Below are positions 34,222 through 42,318 of a stretch of DNA of 64,000 nucleotides, in pieces. Within the stretch, counting starts at the first letter, position 1, and each line of letters starts with the position of its first letter. The notes under the pieces were generated by a model. It worked only from the letters and a program-made list of their open reading frames with translations, was not told the origin of the DNA and searched no databases. The position numbers and the translations under genes were made by a program. Source of the DNA: Pseudanabaenaceae cyanobacterium SKYG29 (GTDB taxonomy: Bacteria; Cyanobacteriota; Cyanobacteriia; Pseudanabaenales; Pseudanabaenaceae); NCBI GenBank assembly GCA_025055675.1, contig JANWWT010000001.1, forward strand, positions 682,001-746,000, read 5' to 3'.

Positions 34222-34900
34222 TAGTACCCTCCACTATACCCTTTATATTTAACAGGCGTAACTCTTCATTTAACCACATTAGTTTAGTAATAGATTTACT
34301 CCTCAAGCCAGCAGAGGAAGCAAAAGTTCTTATTACTGCATCATCATTAGGCAGAGTTAAGCTACCAGAAAATTTTCCCGTTAGTCTGAGACGGGCACAG
34401 TGAGTTAAACTCCTCTTTTCTATCTGCAACTCCTGTAACTGAGAGTAGAGTAGCAACTTAAAGAGACCATCTTTTATATCATCCCAAGCGAGAATATATG
34501 ACTTTGTCGTGTTTTTGCTTTCTTGAATTATAACCTCATCTCCGTTTCCAAAAATGATCTCATCAGCAGTTAAGTAATAAACTCCACGTGAGCAATCCCT
34601 TATTTCTAATAACCCCTTTGCCGTACCAGCTTGCACTTTTTCCAGATTGTGCTCTGTCCTCACTTCTCTTTCTGCCGCACTTGATGAGTCATCTGAGGAT
34701 TTTTTTGCGTATTTTTCTAAGTCCAATAACCAGGGTCTAGAATCGTCTTTCACATCCTCTAGGAACTGTTTGTGCGCTGTCTCACTGTGAAGAGTAACCC
34801 CCCGTTTTTTACTGATTGACTCATAACTTTTTAAGGCTCTATTGTAAATAGAGATGAAATTCCGCCTAAAGTGTTGTCGATTCCAACAGCGGGCATCCAT
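34214..34900 (-). CDS. Probable restriction endonuclease, C-terminal part after a frameshift
   Basis: A 228-residue frame continuing the N-terminal part at 34831-35352 in another frame. Reading with one extra A in the A7 tract (T7 on the plus strand, 34924-34930) joins both parts into a protein of about 380 residues, entering this frame upstream of its first ATG (KQIFSCEMDARCWNRQHFRRNF). Near residue 125, GDEVIIQESKNTTK has the D-x(n)-E-x-K form of PD-(D/E)XK nucleases. It sits directly before a DNA methylase, which supports a type II restriction role. I do not recognise the enzyme family. The end overlaps the methylase start by 8 nt. Confidence 0.65.
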   Translation of the reverse strand: MDARCWNRQHFRRNFISIYNRALKSYESISKKRGVTLHSETAHKQFLEDVKDDSRPWLLDLEKYAKKSSDDSSSAAEREVRTEHNLEKVQAGTAKGLLEIRDCSRGVYYLTADEIIFGNGDEVIIQESKNTTKSYILAWDDIKDGLFKLLLYSQLQELQIEKRSLTHCARLRLTGKFSGSLTLPNDDAVIRTFASSAGLRSKSITKLMWLNEELRLLNIKGIVEGTNA

Positions 34901-35352
34901 CTCGCAACTGAAAATTTGTTTAATTTTTTTCGGACATGGCTAACTTCCAATTTTTGGTTAGTCAGTCGCTTCCCATCCTTTTCTTTAGCTTCACTATACC
35001 ATGCTAATATTATGTAAATATTCATCGAGTTCATCCAGGAAAGGGTAGTATAATTAATTCGATCGAGATTGGTGTCACCACCTTCATCTTTAATAATGGG
35101 AATTACAGTAATTGTTTTCCCACTATGGGAATAGGTATTGTAAACTTTTGCTAGGGGATAAGTGCGGGTGCGTTTTGGTCCCCTCCACTTAGATAACGCA
35201 ATTTCTGCTCCTGAAGAAAATCTAATTTTACAGGCAGGTTTGGCTATATTTATGTGAAAATTATCCCAATCATATTCCACTAAGTTAGATAATTGCCCGC
35301 GGAAATGTAGAGCTTCAATCTTTGCTTTTAACCGTAATATAGGTCTTGCCAT
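34831..35352 (-). CDS. Probable restriction endonuclease, N-terminal part before a frameshift
   Basis: A 173-residue frame that carries conserved-looking sequence (KWRGPKRTRTYPLAKVYNTY, then ITVIPIIKDEGGDTNLDRIN) up to the A7 tract at 34924-34930. The last 33 residues after that tract are out of the original frame. Together with 34214-34900 it forms one gene. The base composition is more AT-rich than the genes on either side, and CGATCG motifs are sparse, which fits acquisition. The start is 3 nt after the end of the HdrB-like gene. Confidence 0.65.
   Translation of the reverse strand: MARPILRLKAKIEALHFRGQLSNLVEYDWDNFHINIAKPACKIRFSSGAEIALSKWRGPKRTRTYPLAKVYNTYSHSGKTITVIPIIKDEGGDTNLDRINYTTLSWMNSMNIYIILAWYSEAKEKDGKRLTNQKLEVSHVRKKLNKFSVARWMPAVGIDNTLGGISSLFTIEP
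34924..34930 (-). repeat. A7 homopolymer where the restriction gene changes frame
   Basis: Seven T on the plus strand (A7 in the coding strand). Adding one A restores one continuous frame across both gene parts. It may be a phase-variable tract, a true inactivation, or a sequencing error. Confidence 0.7.
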
Positions 35353-35355
35353 TTT

Positions 35356-36243
35356 TTAGTAGCTAGCAATTTTGTCTAATAAACTGTTTGTTGGTACTAC
35401 ATGACGGTCTAATCCTAAAACTTTAGGAGAGATACCCAAAGCTAGACCAATCAATTGCGGTAGGTGCAAAACAGGAATGCTCAGTTTTCTTCCTATAACT
35501 GCTTCCACTTCTGGTTGGCGGGAATCCAAATTAAGATGACAAAGAGGACAAGGAGTAACTAAACAATCTGCTCCTAGCTCGATCGCTTCTTGGAGATGCT
35601 TACCTGCCATCCGGAAGGAGGTTTGGGTGTCGTAACTAGATAGGGGAAAGCCACAGCATTGTATCCTACCATTGTAATAAATTGGTGTTGCTCCCACTGC
35701 CCTAAACACCTGCTCCAAACTCTCGGGATGATAGGGGTCATCAAATCTTTGTATTGTTTGCCCCCGCAACAAGTAACACCCATAAAAAGCCGCACATTTT
35801 AATCCTGTTAATGGTCGGATAATTTTATTAGTTAAACGATCGAGTCCATAATCCCTAATCATCACCCACAGGAAGTGTAAAACTTCGATCGTGCCTCGAT
35901 ATTCCATTCCCTGCTTGCCTAAAACTTGATTAACTTCTGCCCGCCGATCGGCATTATTTTGCAATTTTTCGTTGACTCTCCCAATTACACCTTGACAGGT
36001 ACTGCACTGAGTCATCAGCGGGAGATTGATTGCCTCAGCGAGGGCAATATTGCGAGCATTAATTGTATCTTCTAGGAGGGGATCGGATTCCCTAAATGTA
36101 CCAGCGCCACAACAACTGCCTTGGTCTAATTCTACTAATTCAATACCCAAAACTTGGGCAATAGCGGTGGTAGAAGCGTGTAATTCTCGACAAGCTCCCT
36201 TAGCTACACAGCCAGGATAGTAGGCGTATTTAAGTACCTTCAT
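35356..36243 (-). CDS. HdrB-like protein with two CCG domains
   Basis: A 295-residue protein of the heterodisulfide reductase subunit B family, with two cysteine-rich CCG domains: one with YYPGCVAKG, ELDQGSCCGAGTF and MTQCSTCQG, and one with CAAFYGCYLLRG, IQCCGFPLSSYD and VTPCPLCHLNLD. In methanogens such domains bind the [4Fe-4S] site that splits CoM-CoB disulfide; cyanobacteria have homologues without that substrate, possibly linked to succinate or other quinone-dependent dehydrogenases. The role here is open. The start overlaps the previous gene by 14 nt, and a restriction gene begins 3 nt after its stop. Confidence 0.85.
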   Translation of the reverse strand: MKVLKYAYYPGCVAKGACRELHASTTAIAQVLGIELVELDQGSCCGAGTFRESDPLLEDTINARNIALAEAINLPLMTQCSTCQGVIGRVNEKLQNNADRRAEVNQVLGKQGMEYRGTIEVLHFLWVMIRDYGLDRLTNKIIRPLTGLKCAAFYGCYLLRGQTIQRFDDPYHPESLEQVFRAVGATPIYYNGRIQCCGFPLSSYDTQTSFRMAGKHLQEAIELGADCLVTPCPLCHLNLDSRQPEVEAVIGRKLSIPVLHLPQLIGLALGISPKVLGLDRHVVPTNSLLDKIASY

Positions 36244-36955
36244 AGAGAGATTTCATTGCCCCTGCAATTACGGCTGCCACATAGCGATTTTCGTCCGAAT
36301 TAGGTAGTTTATCGGCTGTATCTGCCAATTTCTTTTCCAATGAGGCAAAGGTGTCACATTTTTTGAACAACTGGAGGAGTAAATCATCAAGAATATAGGC
36401 GCTAAGAGCCGACCAATCACGGTCTTGGGGATTGAACCGAAAGTGTAAAGCAGAAAACAGCAGTATCTTAGCTTGCAGCGGACTGACCTGGCGGGCAATT
36501 TCCGCTCGTAAATCAAAGGGACGGGGAATGTAGTCCAGTTTTTTGCCAGTTGCTAGTTTGTGATAGTCATATTCCGAGTCTTCATAGTAGATTACTTCCG
36601 CACTGGTATCATCAGTTACAGTGGTTGCTTCTTCTAAGAGGTCAGAGCTGTTGGTTGCCTCAGTGTTGCGCTGGGCATAGACAGGACCTAATGTGTCAAT
36701 AATAGCATCTGCCGCAAGAAAGTATTCTGCCTGTTTGTTGAGCTTTTTGACATGACTGTTGAGCATTTCTTTGAGTTTGTCCAGGGTAGGAATAATTTCT
36801 AACATTTCATGAATCAATTCCCCGATCGGTGTGCCATCTAAGTCGTAATTTTCATCTGCCCAAAAATCATGGCAAGTAAATAGGATTAGCTTTTTGATGC
36901 GATGAATGTCTTCCCGCTTTTCTAGGTCCGCAAATATTTCTTCCCAAAAGTCCAT
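36230..36955 (-). CDS. Conserved acidic protein, function unknown
   Basis: A 241-residue soluble protein with a helical N-terminal part (1-100), a low-complexity acidic linker (about 100-135, rich in Thr, Asp, Glu) and a helical C-terminal part (150-241). It has no signal peptide, membrane helix or recognised catalytic motif. I do not recognise a named family. It begins 8 nt after the pentapeptide-repeat gene and its end overlaps the HdrB-like gene by 14 nt, so it is likely to be made together with both. Confidence 0.65.
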   Translation of the reverse strand: MDFWEEIFADLEKREDIHRIKKLILFTCHDFWADENYDLDGTPIGELIHEMLEIIPTLDKLKEMLNSHVKKLNKQAEYFLAADAIIDTLGPVYAQRNTEATNSSDLLEEATTVTDDTSAEVIYYEDSEYDYHKLATGKKLDYIPRPFDLRAEIARQVSPLQAKILLFSALHFRFNPQDRDWSALSAYILDDLLLQLFKKCDTFASLEKKLADTADKLPNSDENRYVAAVIAGAMKSLYEGT

Positions 36956-36963
36956 AACTCCCC

Positions 36964-37956
36964 CTAGTTATTTACTCTGCCGTCTGGCATGGTTGTACCC
37001 TGTAAAATTGCCCGCATCAGAATTGCCCCGCTGATTTCCGCTTTTTCCAATATAGCTCTTGTTAAGTCTGCTTCTGTCAGATTTGCCCTGGCTAGGTAGG
37101 CATCCACAAGGGAGGCTTCCCGCAGGAGCGCTCGGGTTAGGTTAGCACGGCTGAAGTCTGCTCCACTGAAAATGCCCATACTTAAGTCTGCTTCTACAAG
37201 AGAGGCACTGCTCAGATTGGCACGGTTGGCACTAGCCCGTTTTAGGATGACTTTGTCCAGTTTGGATTGACTGAGGTTGGCGCGAGTGAGGGTGGCTTCA
37301 GTCATGTCCGCCCCTGTGAGGATAGCTTCACTGATGTCAGCTTCCGCTAGTTGTACCCCTTTCATAATGGCACCGATTAGGTTAGCCCCCTTCAAATTAG
37401 CACGCACTAGGGTAGTATCACTGAGGTTTGCCCCACTGAGGTCAGCGCCAGCTAAGTCCACACCTGTAAGGTTTGCCCCCCGTAGGTCAGCTTTTTGCAG
37501 GTTAGCCCTGGCAAGGCTGGTGGTGGGATAGCCCCGTTCTTCCCTTAGGTTAGCAGCTGCAAGGATTGCCCCCTTTAGGTTTGCCCCCCGTAAATTGACG
37601 TTGCGCAGGTCTGCACTGGTTAAATCAGCATCCATCAAATTAGCAAGGGCAAGATTAGCCCCGAACAAATTAACCCGCTGTAGTCTGGCTCCGTGCAAAT
37701 CCGCCTCACTGAGGTTGGCGTTGGTCATTTCCGCTTGGTTGAGGGTTGCCCCTCCTAGACGTGTCCCTGTCAGTTTGGTACCGCTGAAGTTGGCTTTGCT
37801 CAAAAAGGCGAGAACGAGGTTGGCTCTGCTGATGTCCGATCGGCTGAAATCTGCCCCCAGTAGGTCTGCCTGGAACAAGTTGATCCCCACTAAGCTGGTG
37901 CGACTGAAATCCCTTGTACCTGTGGCGTATTCCTTCAAAATTTTCTCGGCGTTCAT
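36964..37956 (-). CDS. Pentapeptide-repeat protein
   Basis: After a short N-terminal part (MNAEKILKEYATGTRDFS), nearly the whole 330-residue protein consists of A(D/N)LxX five-residue repeats, about 60 of them, which fold into a right-handed four-sided beta helix. One break near residue 140 (REERGYPTTS) may be a loop between two helical blocks. Such proteins are abundant in cyanobacteria; some mimic DNA or protect gyrase, most have unknown roles. No transmembrane domain is present. It lies 42 nt after ispE and 8 nt before the acidic protein gene. Confidence 0.9.
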   Translation of the reverse strand: MNAEKILKEYATGTRDFSRTSLVGINLFQADLLGADFSRSDISRANLVLAFLSKANFSGTKLTGTRLGGATLNQAEMTNANLSEADLHGARLQRVNLFGANLALANLMDADLTSADLRNVNLRGANLKGAILAAANLREERGYPTTSLARANLQKADLRGANLTGVDLAGADLSGANLSDTTLVRANLKGANLIGAIMKGVQLAEADISEAILTGADMTEATLTRANLSQSKLDKVILKRASANRANLSSASLVEADLSMGIFSGADFSRANLTRALLREASLVDAYLARANLTEADLTRAILEKAEISGAILMRAILQGTTMPDGRVNN

Positions 37957-37998
37957 GGCACTTTCGTTCTTCCAATAATACTTTACAGGGATTTGTGC

Positions 37999-38880
37999 TC
38001 ACTTTTCCTGATTCTTTACGATCACACCTACAGGCACAGTATGGGTCAACCAGGTGGCAACAGTGGGGAACCGATCGCTAATTCTGTGCTGCATCTCTAC
38101 TCCTGCTGCCTCGGTGGGTACAACCGCAAACACCGCCGCTCCTGAGCCGGACATGAGCACTCCCTCAGCCCCCAATTCCTGTAAAGCATTTTTTAGCTCC
38201 CTAATTTGGGGATAGTGGGGTAAAACTGCCTGTTCTAGGTCGTTGGTCAGCAGGCGGGGGTCGGTTTGCCAACTGTAGAGGAGAGACTCGATCGGGATTG
38301 TCTTAGGCTTTTCGATGAAGCGCCCTGCTTTGTAACTTTGATAAGCCCAGGCTGTGGAAATGCTTAAGTCTCTGTGTTTACAGACCAAAACCCACCAATT
38401 GGGACTGGGTAAGGGTGTGAGAATTTCGCCTCTGCCCCTACCCCAGGCTGTCCCCCCCCGCACACAGAAGGGCACATCAGAACCTAACTCCAGCGCCAAT
38501 TCTTGCAACTGTGGTGTACTTAACCCCAAGCCCCATAGGTTATTCAACCCCACTAATACCCCTGCCGCATCTGCTGACCCCCCAGCTAGTCCTGCCCCGA
38601 TCGGGATTTCTTTGTGCAATTCGATGGTGACTCCGCCCCAGTCAGGGAATTTTGCCTGTAACAAGTGGGCAGCTTTAAGGGCAAGGTTAGAGCGATCGGT
38701 AGGTAATTCTGGGTGGTTACAGATCAATTGGGTTTCTACACTAGATGTCAGATGGATGGTATCCCAAATACCTATGCTTTGAAACACTAGACTGAGTTCG
38801 TGATAGCCATCGGCTCTTTCTGATACGATTTGGAGAATAGGGTTAATTTTGGCTGCGACCTGAATCTGGAGGGTTGCCAT
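37999..38880 (-). CDS. ispE: 4-diphosphocytidyl-2-C-methyl-D-erythritol kinase
   Basis: GHMP kinase of the MEP isoprenoid pathway. It has AAKINPILQIVSERADGYHEL at the start, the ATP loop PIGAGLAGGSADAAG near residue 92 and the late VLMSGSGAAVFAV. The usual LNLFL near the start is INPIL here. ATG 38880 (MATLQIQ) is preferred; the TTG at 38892 would overlap the upstream gene. It starts 8 nt after the oxygenase-like gene. Its products feed the idi and crtE steps also coded in this window. Confidence 0.93.
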   Translation of the reverse strand: MATLQIQVAAKINPILQIVSERADGYHELSLVFQSIGIWDTIHLTSSVETQLICNHPELPTDRSNLALKAAHLLQAKFPDWGGVTIELHKEIPIGAGLAGGSADAAGVLVGLNNLWGLGLSTPQLQELALELGSDVPFCVRGGTAWGRGRGEILTPLPSPNWWVLVCKHRDLSISTAWAYQSYKAGRFIEKPKTIPIESLLYSWQTDPRLLTNDLEQAVLPHYPQIRELKNALQELGAEGVLMSGSGAAVFAVVPTEAAGVEMQHRISDRFPTVATWLTHTVPVGVIVKNQEK

Positions 38881-38888
38881 AAATAATC

Positions 38889-39704
38889 TCAATCTTTGTT
38901 TTTGATAGTGAGACCAATATAGAGCAGTACGTTATCACCTAAGGGGGCTAAGTAGCGCAGAAATAGCCAGATGTGGAAGCGAACAAGGCGTAATTGAAAT
39001 AGCTCATAACAGTTGCAAGTACCCACTACACAGCCACAGGGCAGGACAAAATAACGGGATTGAGTAGCAATGGTGCGGGAAGTGATATGCCAATAGCCTA
39101 GCTTATCAGTACCGCAAGTTAAGCTGACCAAAACACGTATATCTGAGCAGGGGGGATAAGGTTCAGTGGAGTGCAAAAATCCTTCCCCAAAAATAATTGC
39201 TTCCCCTAATTTGTAACGATAGATGTTGGTTTTGTGTCGGTCATCTCTATAGCATAGGTTGCCATGGTTTGTTGATAGTGCTAGCAAGGGAGTAATTAAA
39301 GTATAGGCATTTGCGCCTTGGCGATAGTCATAGTGCCATTTGGGCTGCCTGATAACATTGCTGACCACGAGAAATCCGCAATACATGACAATTTTCTCTC
39401 TGTAATCAACGAGAAGTTTAATGTCATCAATGATGTCTAACTTATCTAGGAACTGACGGTAAAGATTATAGGTTTTGGCAGTGTTACTGGACACCCATAG
39501 CAGAGTAGTACCAGGATAATTAACGAGATGATATTCTCCTAAGTCTTTTTCTTGTAGTTCTTTGGGTTGCAACAATTGCGGCTGGTCAGATAGAAGGGGA
39601 TGTACATACTGATAGTAAGACTGTCGAATGTCCTCCAGTAACTCTACCGCAAAGGAAACAGTGTAGGCGTTTAAGTTTTCCCCTAGTTGTTTTAACCTAC
39701 GCAT
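38889..39704 (-). CDS. Unknown protein with a 2-oxoglutarate/Fe(II)-oxygenase-like core
   Basis: A 271-residue protein I do not recognise. The stretch from about residue 123 to 200 has the order expected of a double-stranded beta-helix oxygenase: WHYDYR (His and Asp of an HxD motif), LITPLLALS, YRYKLGEAIIFGEGFLHSTEPYP (distal His) and SDIRVLVSLT (Arg for a carboxylate). The C-terminal part carries a Cys cluster (CGCVVGTCNCYE) and a hydrophobic tail. It may be a hydroxylase; the substrate is unknown. It is the first gene of the minus-strand run through ispE and is divergent from hom with an 85-bp gap. Confidence 0.55.
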   Translation of the reverse strand: MRRLKQLGENLNAYTVSFAVELLEDIRQSYYQYVHPLLSDQPQLLQPKELQEKDLGEYHLVNYPGTTLLWVSSNTAKTYNLYRQFLDKLDIIDDIKLLVDYREKIVMYCGFLVVSNVIRQPKWHYDYRQGANAYTLITPLLALSTNHGNLCYRDDRHKTNIYRYKLGEAIIFGEGFLHSTEPYPPCSDIRVLVSLTCGTDKLGYWHITSRTIATQSRYFVLPCGCVVGTCNCYELFQLRLVRFHIWLFLRYLAPLGDNVLLYIGLTIKNKD

Positions 39705-39789
39705 TACTTAACCTATGGAATTTTTCTCTATCAATATACCCTAGGTACTACTCTTAAGTTATCATCATAGAACTGTTGTCAAATCCACC

Positions 39790-41055
39790 ATGACGATCAA
39801 AATTGGCTTACTAGGCATGGGGACGGTGGGTACAGGGGTTGTGCAGGTGCTCACTGACCCCGCAGGGCGGCATCCACTGTTACAGGAAGTGGAAATTGTC
39901 AAAATTGGTGTGCGGGATACCTCTAAGCCCCGATCGGTCACCCTCAGTCCTAGTTTATTTACTGCTGACTTGGAAAGTATTGTTAACGATCCGTCAATTC
40001 AAATTGTGGTGGAGGTGATGGGGGGAATTGAGCCAGCCCGAGACTTAGTATTACAGGCAATTAGCAACAATAAACACGTAGTAACTGCTAACAAAGCCTT
40101 GCTTGCTCGCCATGGGGAGGAGATTTTTGAGTTAGCCAAACGCCACCAAGTCTATGTCATGCTGGAAGCTTCGGTGGGGGGAGGTATTCCCATCGTCAAT
40201 GTGCTCAAGCAGTTTCTGGGAGCTAACCGCCTAACCAGTATCCAAGGTATTGTTAACGGCACGACTAACTATATCCTGACCCGCATGCACCAGGAGGGGG
40301 GCGATCTAGCGGAGATTTTGGCGGACGCGCAGAGACTGGGCTATGCCGAAGCTGACCCCACCGCTGATATTGATGGCTTTGATGCCGCCGATAAGATCGC
40401 TATTCTTGCCAGTCTTGCTTTTGGTCAACGGATTCCCCTCAGTGAGGTTAGCCGTGAAGGTATCCGCCATGTGTCTAGTTTGGAGATTGCTTCTGCTGCT
40501 CGATTGGGGTATGTCATTAAACTAATTGCCCGTGCCCAGCTGGTGACAGGGGGTTTAGAAATTGGCGTTTATCCTATGCTGGTTCCCCAAGAGCATCCCC
40601 TGGCTACCATCAACGGCGTAACTAATGCTATTGCCATTAAAGGTGACCCGATCGGGGAGATTGTGTTTGCTGGTCCAGGGGCGGGGCAGGGGGCTACTGC
40701 TAGTGCGGTAGTTGCCGATCTAATTAATGTCTGTGCTTTGTTGTCCCATCCTCCCCACCCGCTGTTATCCTACATGCCTACCAGCAAGGCGCAGATTGTC
40801 CCCCCCAGGGAGAATCAATTCTATGCTCGTTTTACTACCCTCGACCAGCCGGGTGTGATTGGAGAACTGGGGACAATTTTTGGTCGCTATAGCGTCAGTC
40901 TGGAGACGATTTTCCAGCAGAACCGACTGGGGAAATACGCCCAAGTAGTAGTCATCACCCACACAGTGCGGGAAGCAGATTTTTGGCAGGCAATTCGGGA
41001 AATTAAGGAACTGCCTACCTTGCAGACTGTGGGAGCTGTTTTGCGCGTCCTCTAA
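39790..41055 (+). CDS. hom: Homoserine dehydrogenase
   Basis: Reduces aspartate semialdehyde to homoserine for threonine and methionine. It has the NAD(P) motif [13 protein letters not shown], the catalytic region [11 protein letters not shown] and [14 protein letters not shown], and [20 protein letters not shown]-terminal ACT domain (about 345-415; [21 protein letters not shown]) makes feedback control by threonine likely. The length of 421 residues is normal. Its last 4 nt overlap the end of rplT on the other strand. Confidence 0.96.
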   Translation: MTIKIGLLGMGTVGTGVVQVLTDPAGRHPLLQEVEIVKIGVRDTSKPRSVTLSPSLFTADLESIVNDPSIQIVVEVMGGIEPARDLVLQAISNNKHVVTANKALLARHGEEIFELAKRHQVYVMLEASVGGGIPIVNVLKQFLGANRLTSIQGIVNGTTNYILTRMHQEGGDLAEILADAQRLGYAEADPTADIDGFDAADKIAILASLAFGQRIPLSEVSREGIRHVSSLEIASAARLGYVIKLIARAQLVTGGLEIGVYPMLVPQEHPLATINGVTNAIAIKGDPIGEIVFAGPGAGQGATASAVVADLINVCALLSHPPHPLLSYMPTSKAQIVPPRENQFYARFTTLDQPGVIGELGTIFGRYSVSLETIFQQNRLGKYAQVVVITHTVREADFWQAIREIKELPTLQTVGAVLRVL

Positions 41056-41402
41056 CCTTGGGTAGCAACTTGGATGATGTAGTCGAAGGTTTGGGGGTCT
41101 TTGACGGCGATTTGGGCAAGCATTTTGCGATTGAGCTGAATATTAGCTTTGCGCAGTTTGTCTGCTAGCTGGCTATAGGTCAGCCCCCGGCTACGGGCAG
41201 CGGCATTAATGCGGACAATCCACAGCCCCCGAAAGTCCCGTTTTTTCTTGCGCCGATCGCGGTAGGCGTTGCGCAGGGCTTTCATTACCTGCTGGTTGGC
41301 AGTACGGAAAAGGGTGGAATGGGAACCCCTAAATCCCTTAGCCAGTTTCAAGATTTTGTTGCGCCGTTTACGGGCGACATTTCCTCGCTTAACTCTGGTC
41401 AT
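41052..41402 (-). CDS. rplT: 50S ribosomal protein L20
   Basis: Early-assembly 23S rRNA-binding protein; 116 residues with [30 protein letters not shown] and [14 protein letters not shown], all standard. The start overlaps the end of rpmI by 14 nt, so translation of the two is coupled. infC, which often precedes rpmI-rplT in other bacteria, is not adjacent here. Confidence 0.97.
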   Translation of the reverse strand: MTRVKRGNVARKRRNKILKLAKGFRGSHSTLFRTANQQVMKALRNAYRDRRKKKRDFRGLWIVRINAAARSRGLTYSQLADKLRKANIQLNRKMLAQIAVKDPQTFDYIIQVATQG

Positions 41403-41646
41403 GGCTATTTTCTACGGTAGTAGTTTTTACAGTGTTCCGCTGGGGACGTTTGACGTAGGGCAACATCCCGTGTACCCGATCGGTGTCGGTTTCATGGAGG
41501 AGGGCTGGGTGGGAGAGCCGATTCTTGCGCGTACTGGTTTTGTGCTGTAGGAGGTGATTTTTGCAAGCCCGACGGCGGACTATCTTGCCCGTGCCGGTCA
41601 CCCGAAAGCGCTTGGCAGCCGATCGGCGGGTCTTGAGTTTGGGCAC
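41389..41646 (-). CDS. rpmI: 50S ribosomal protein L35 with a C-terminal extension
   Basis: The first 65 residues ([18 protein letters not shown] to HGMLPYVKR) are ordinary L35. The frame then runs on for about 20 residues rich in Thr, Asn and Ser and overlaps the rplT start by 14 nt. Usual L35 ends just after MLPY. The GTG start at 41646 is the one that gives the conserved N-terminus. Confidence 0.95.
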   Translation of the reverse strand: MPKLKTRRSAAKRFRVTGTGKIVRRRACKNHLLQHKTSTRKNRLSHPALLHETDTDRVHGMLPYVKRPQRNTVKTTTVENSHDQS

Positions 41647-41670
41647 AGCTAATTTATCAAAGCAACTTTT

Positions 41671-42318
41671 CTAGGATAGCATGAGTTCTTGCAGTTTACG
41701 CTTGACTGCTTGGATGTCTTGCCACATCAACCACTTGGGGCTACCCTGTTCACGGCTGGGGTTGCGGAGGAGGTAAGCGGGATGGAAAATAGGCATCACC
41801 CAGCGACCTTCCCATTGACTCCACTGCCCCCGAATTTTGGTAATCCCCTGTTTGTCGCCCGTAATTGCCCGTACAGCTGTTGCCCCCGTCAGTAGAATAA
41901 TCTTGGGGTTGACTAGGCGAATTTGCTCCAGGAGGTAGGGTTTGCAACTCTCGATTTCCTCATCTGTGGGTACACGGTTGCCAGGGGGACGACATTTCAC
42001 CACGTTGCAAATGTAGACATCCCGATCGGGGTCAAGATTGACAGAAGCCAAGATTTTATCCAGTAACTGCCCCGCTTTTCCCACAAAGGGTAGTCCCTGC
42101 TCGTCTTCATGCTGTCCTGGACCTTCCCCGATAATCATAATGGGGGCATTTCTACTACCCCGTTCTACTACGATGTTAGTCCTGGTCGCTCCTAGGGGAC
42201 ATTTTTGACACTGACTTGCCACCACCACCAGTTCATCTAGGCTGGCAAAAGTACCAGGAGGAGTGGGGGGAGAGGGATCGGGTTCGCCAAAGTCAAACAG
42301 ACTAATTTGCTGGGGCAT
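41671..42318 (-). CDS. Uracil-DNA glycosylase, family 4
   Basis: Removes uracil from DNA to begin base excision repair. After a short Pro-rich leader come Cys37 and Cys40 (CQKC), then IGEGPGQHEDEQGLPFVGKAG (active-site motif A), YICNVVKCRPPGNR, SCKPYLLEQI (further iron-sulfur Cys) and motif B HPAYLLRNPS. Four Cys fit the [4Fe-4S] cluster of family 4. The ATG at 42318 (MPQQISLFDFG) is preferred and lies 17 nt inside the end of the upstream hydrolase gene. Confidence 0.93.
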   Translation of the reverse strand: MPQQISLFDFGEPDPSPPTPPGTFASLDELVVVASQCQKCPLGATRTNIVVERGSRNAPIMIIGEGPGQHEDEQGLPFVGKAGQLLDKILASVNLDPDRDVYICNVVKCRPPGNRVPTDEEIESCKPYLLEQIRLVNPKIILLTGATAVRAITGDKQGITKIRGQWSQWEGRWVMPIFHPAYLLRNPSREQGSPKWLMWQDIQAVKRKLQELMLS

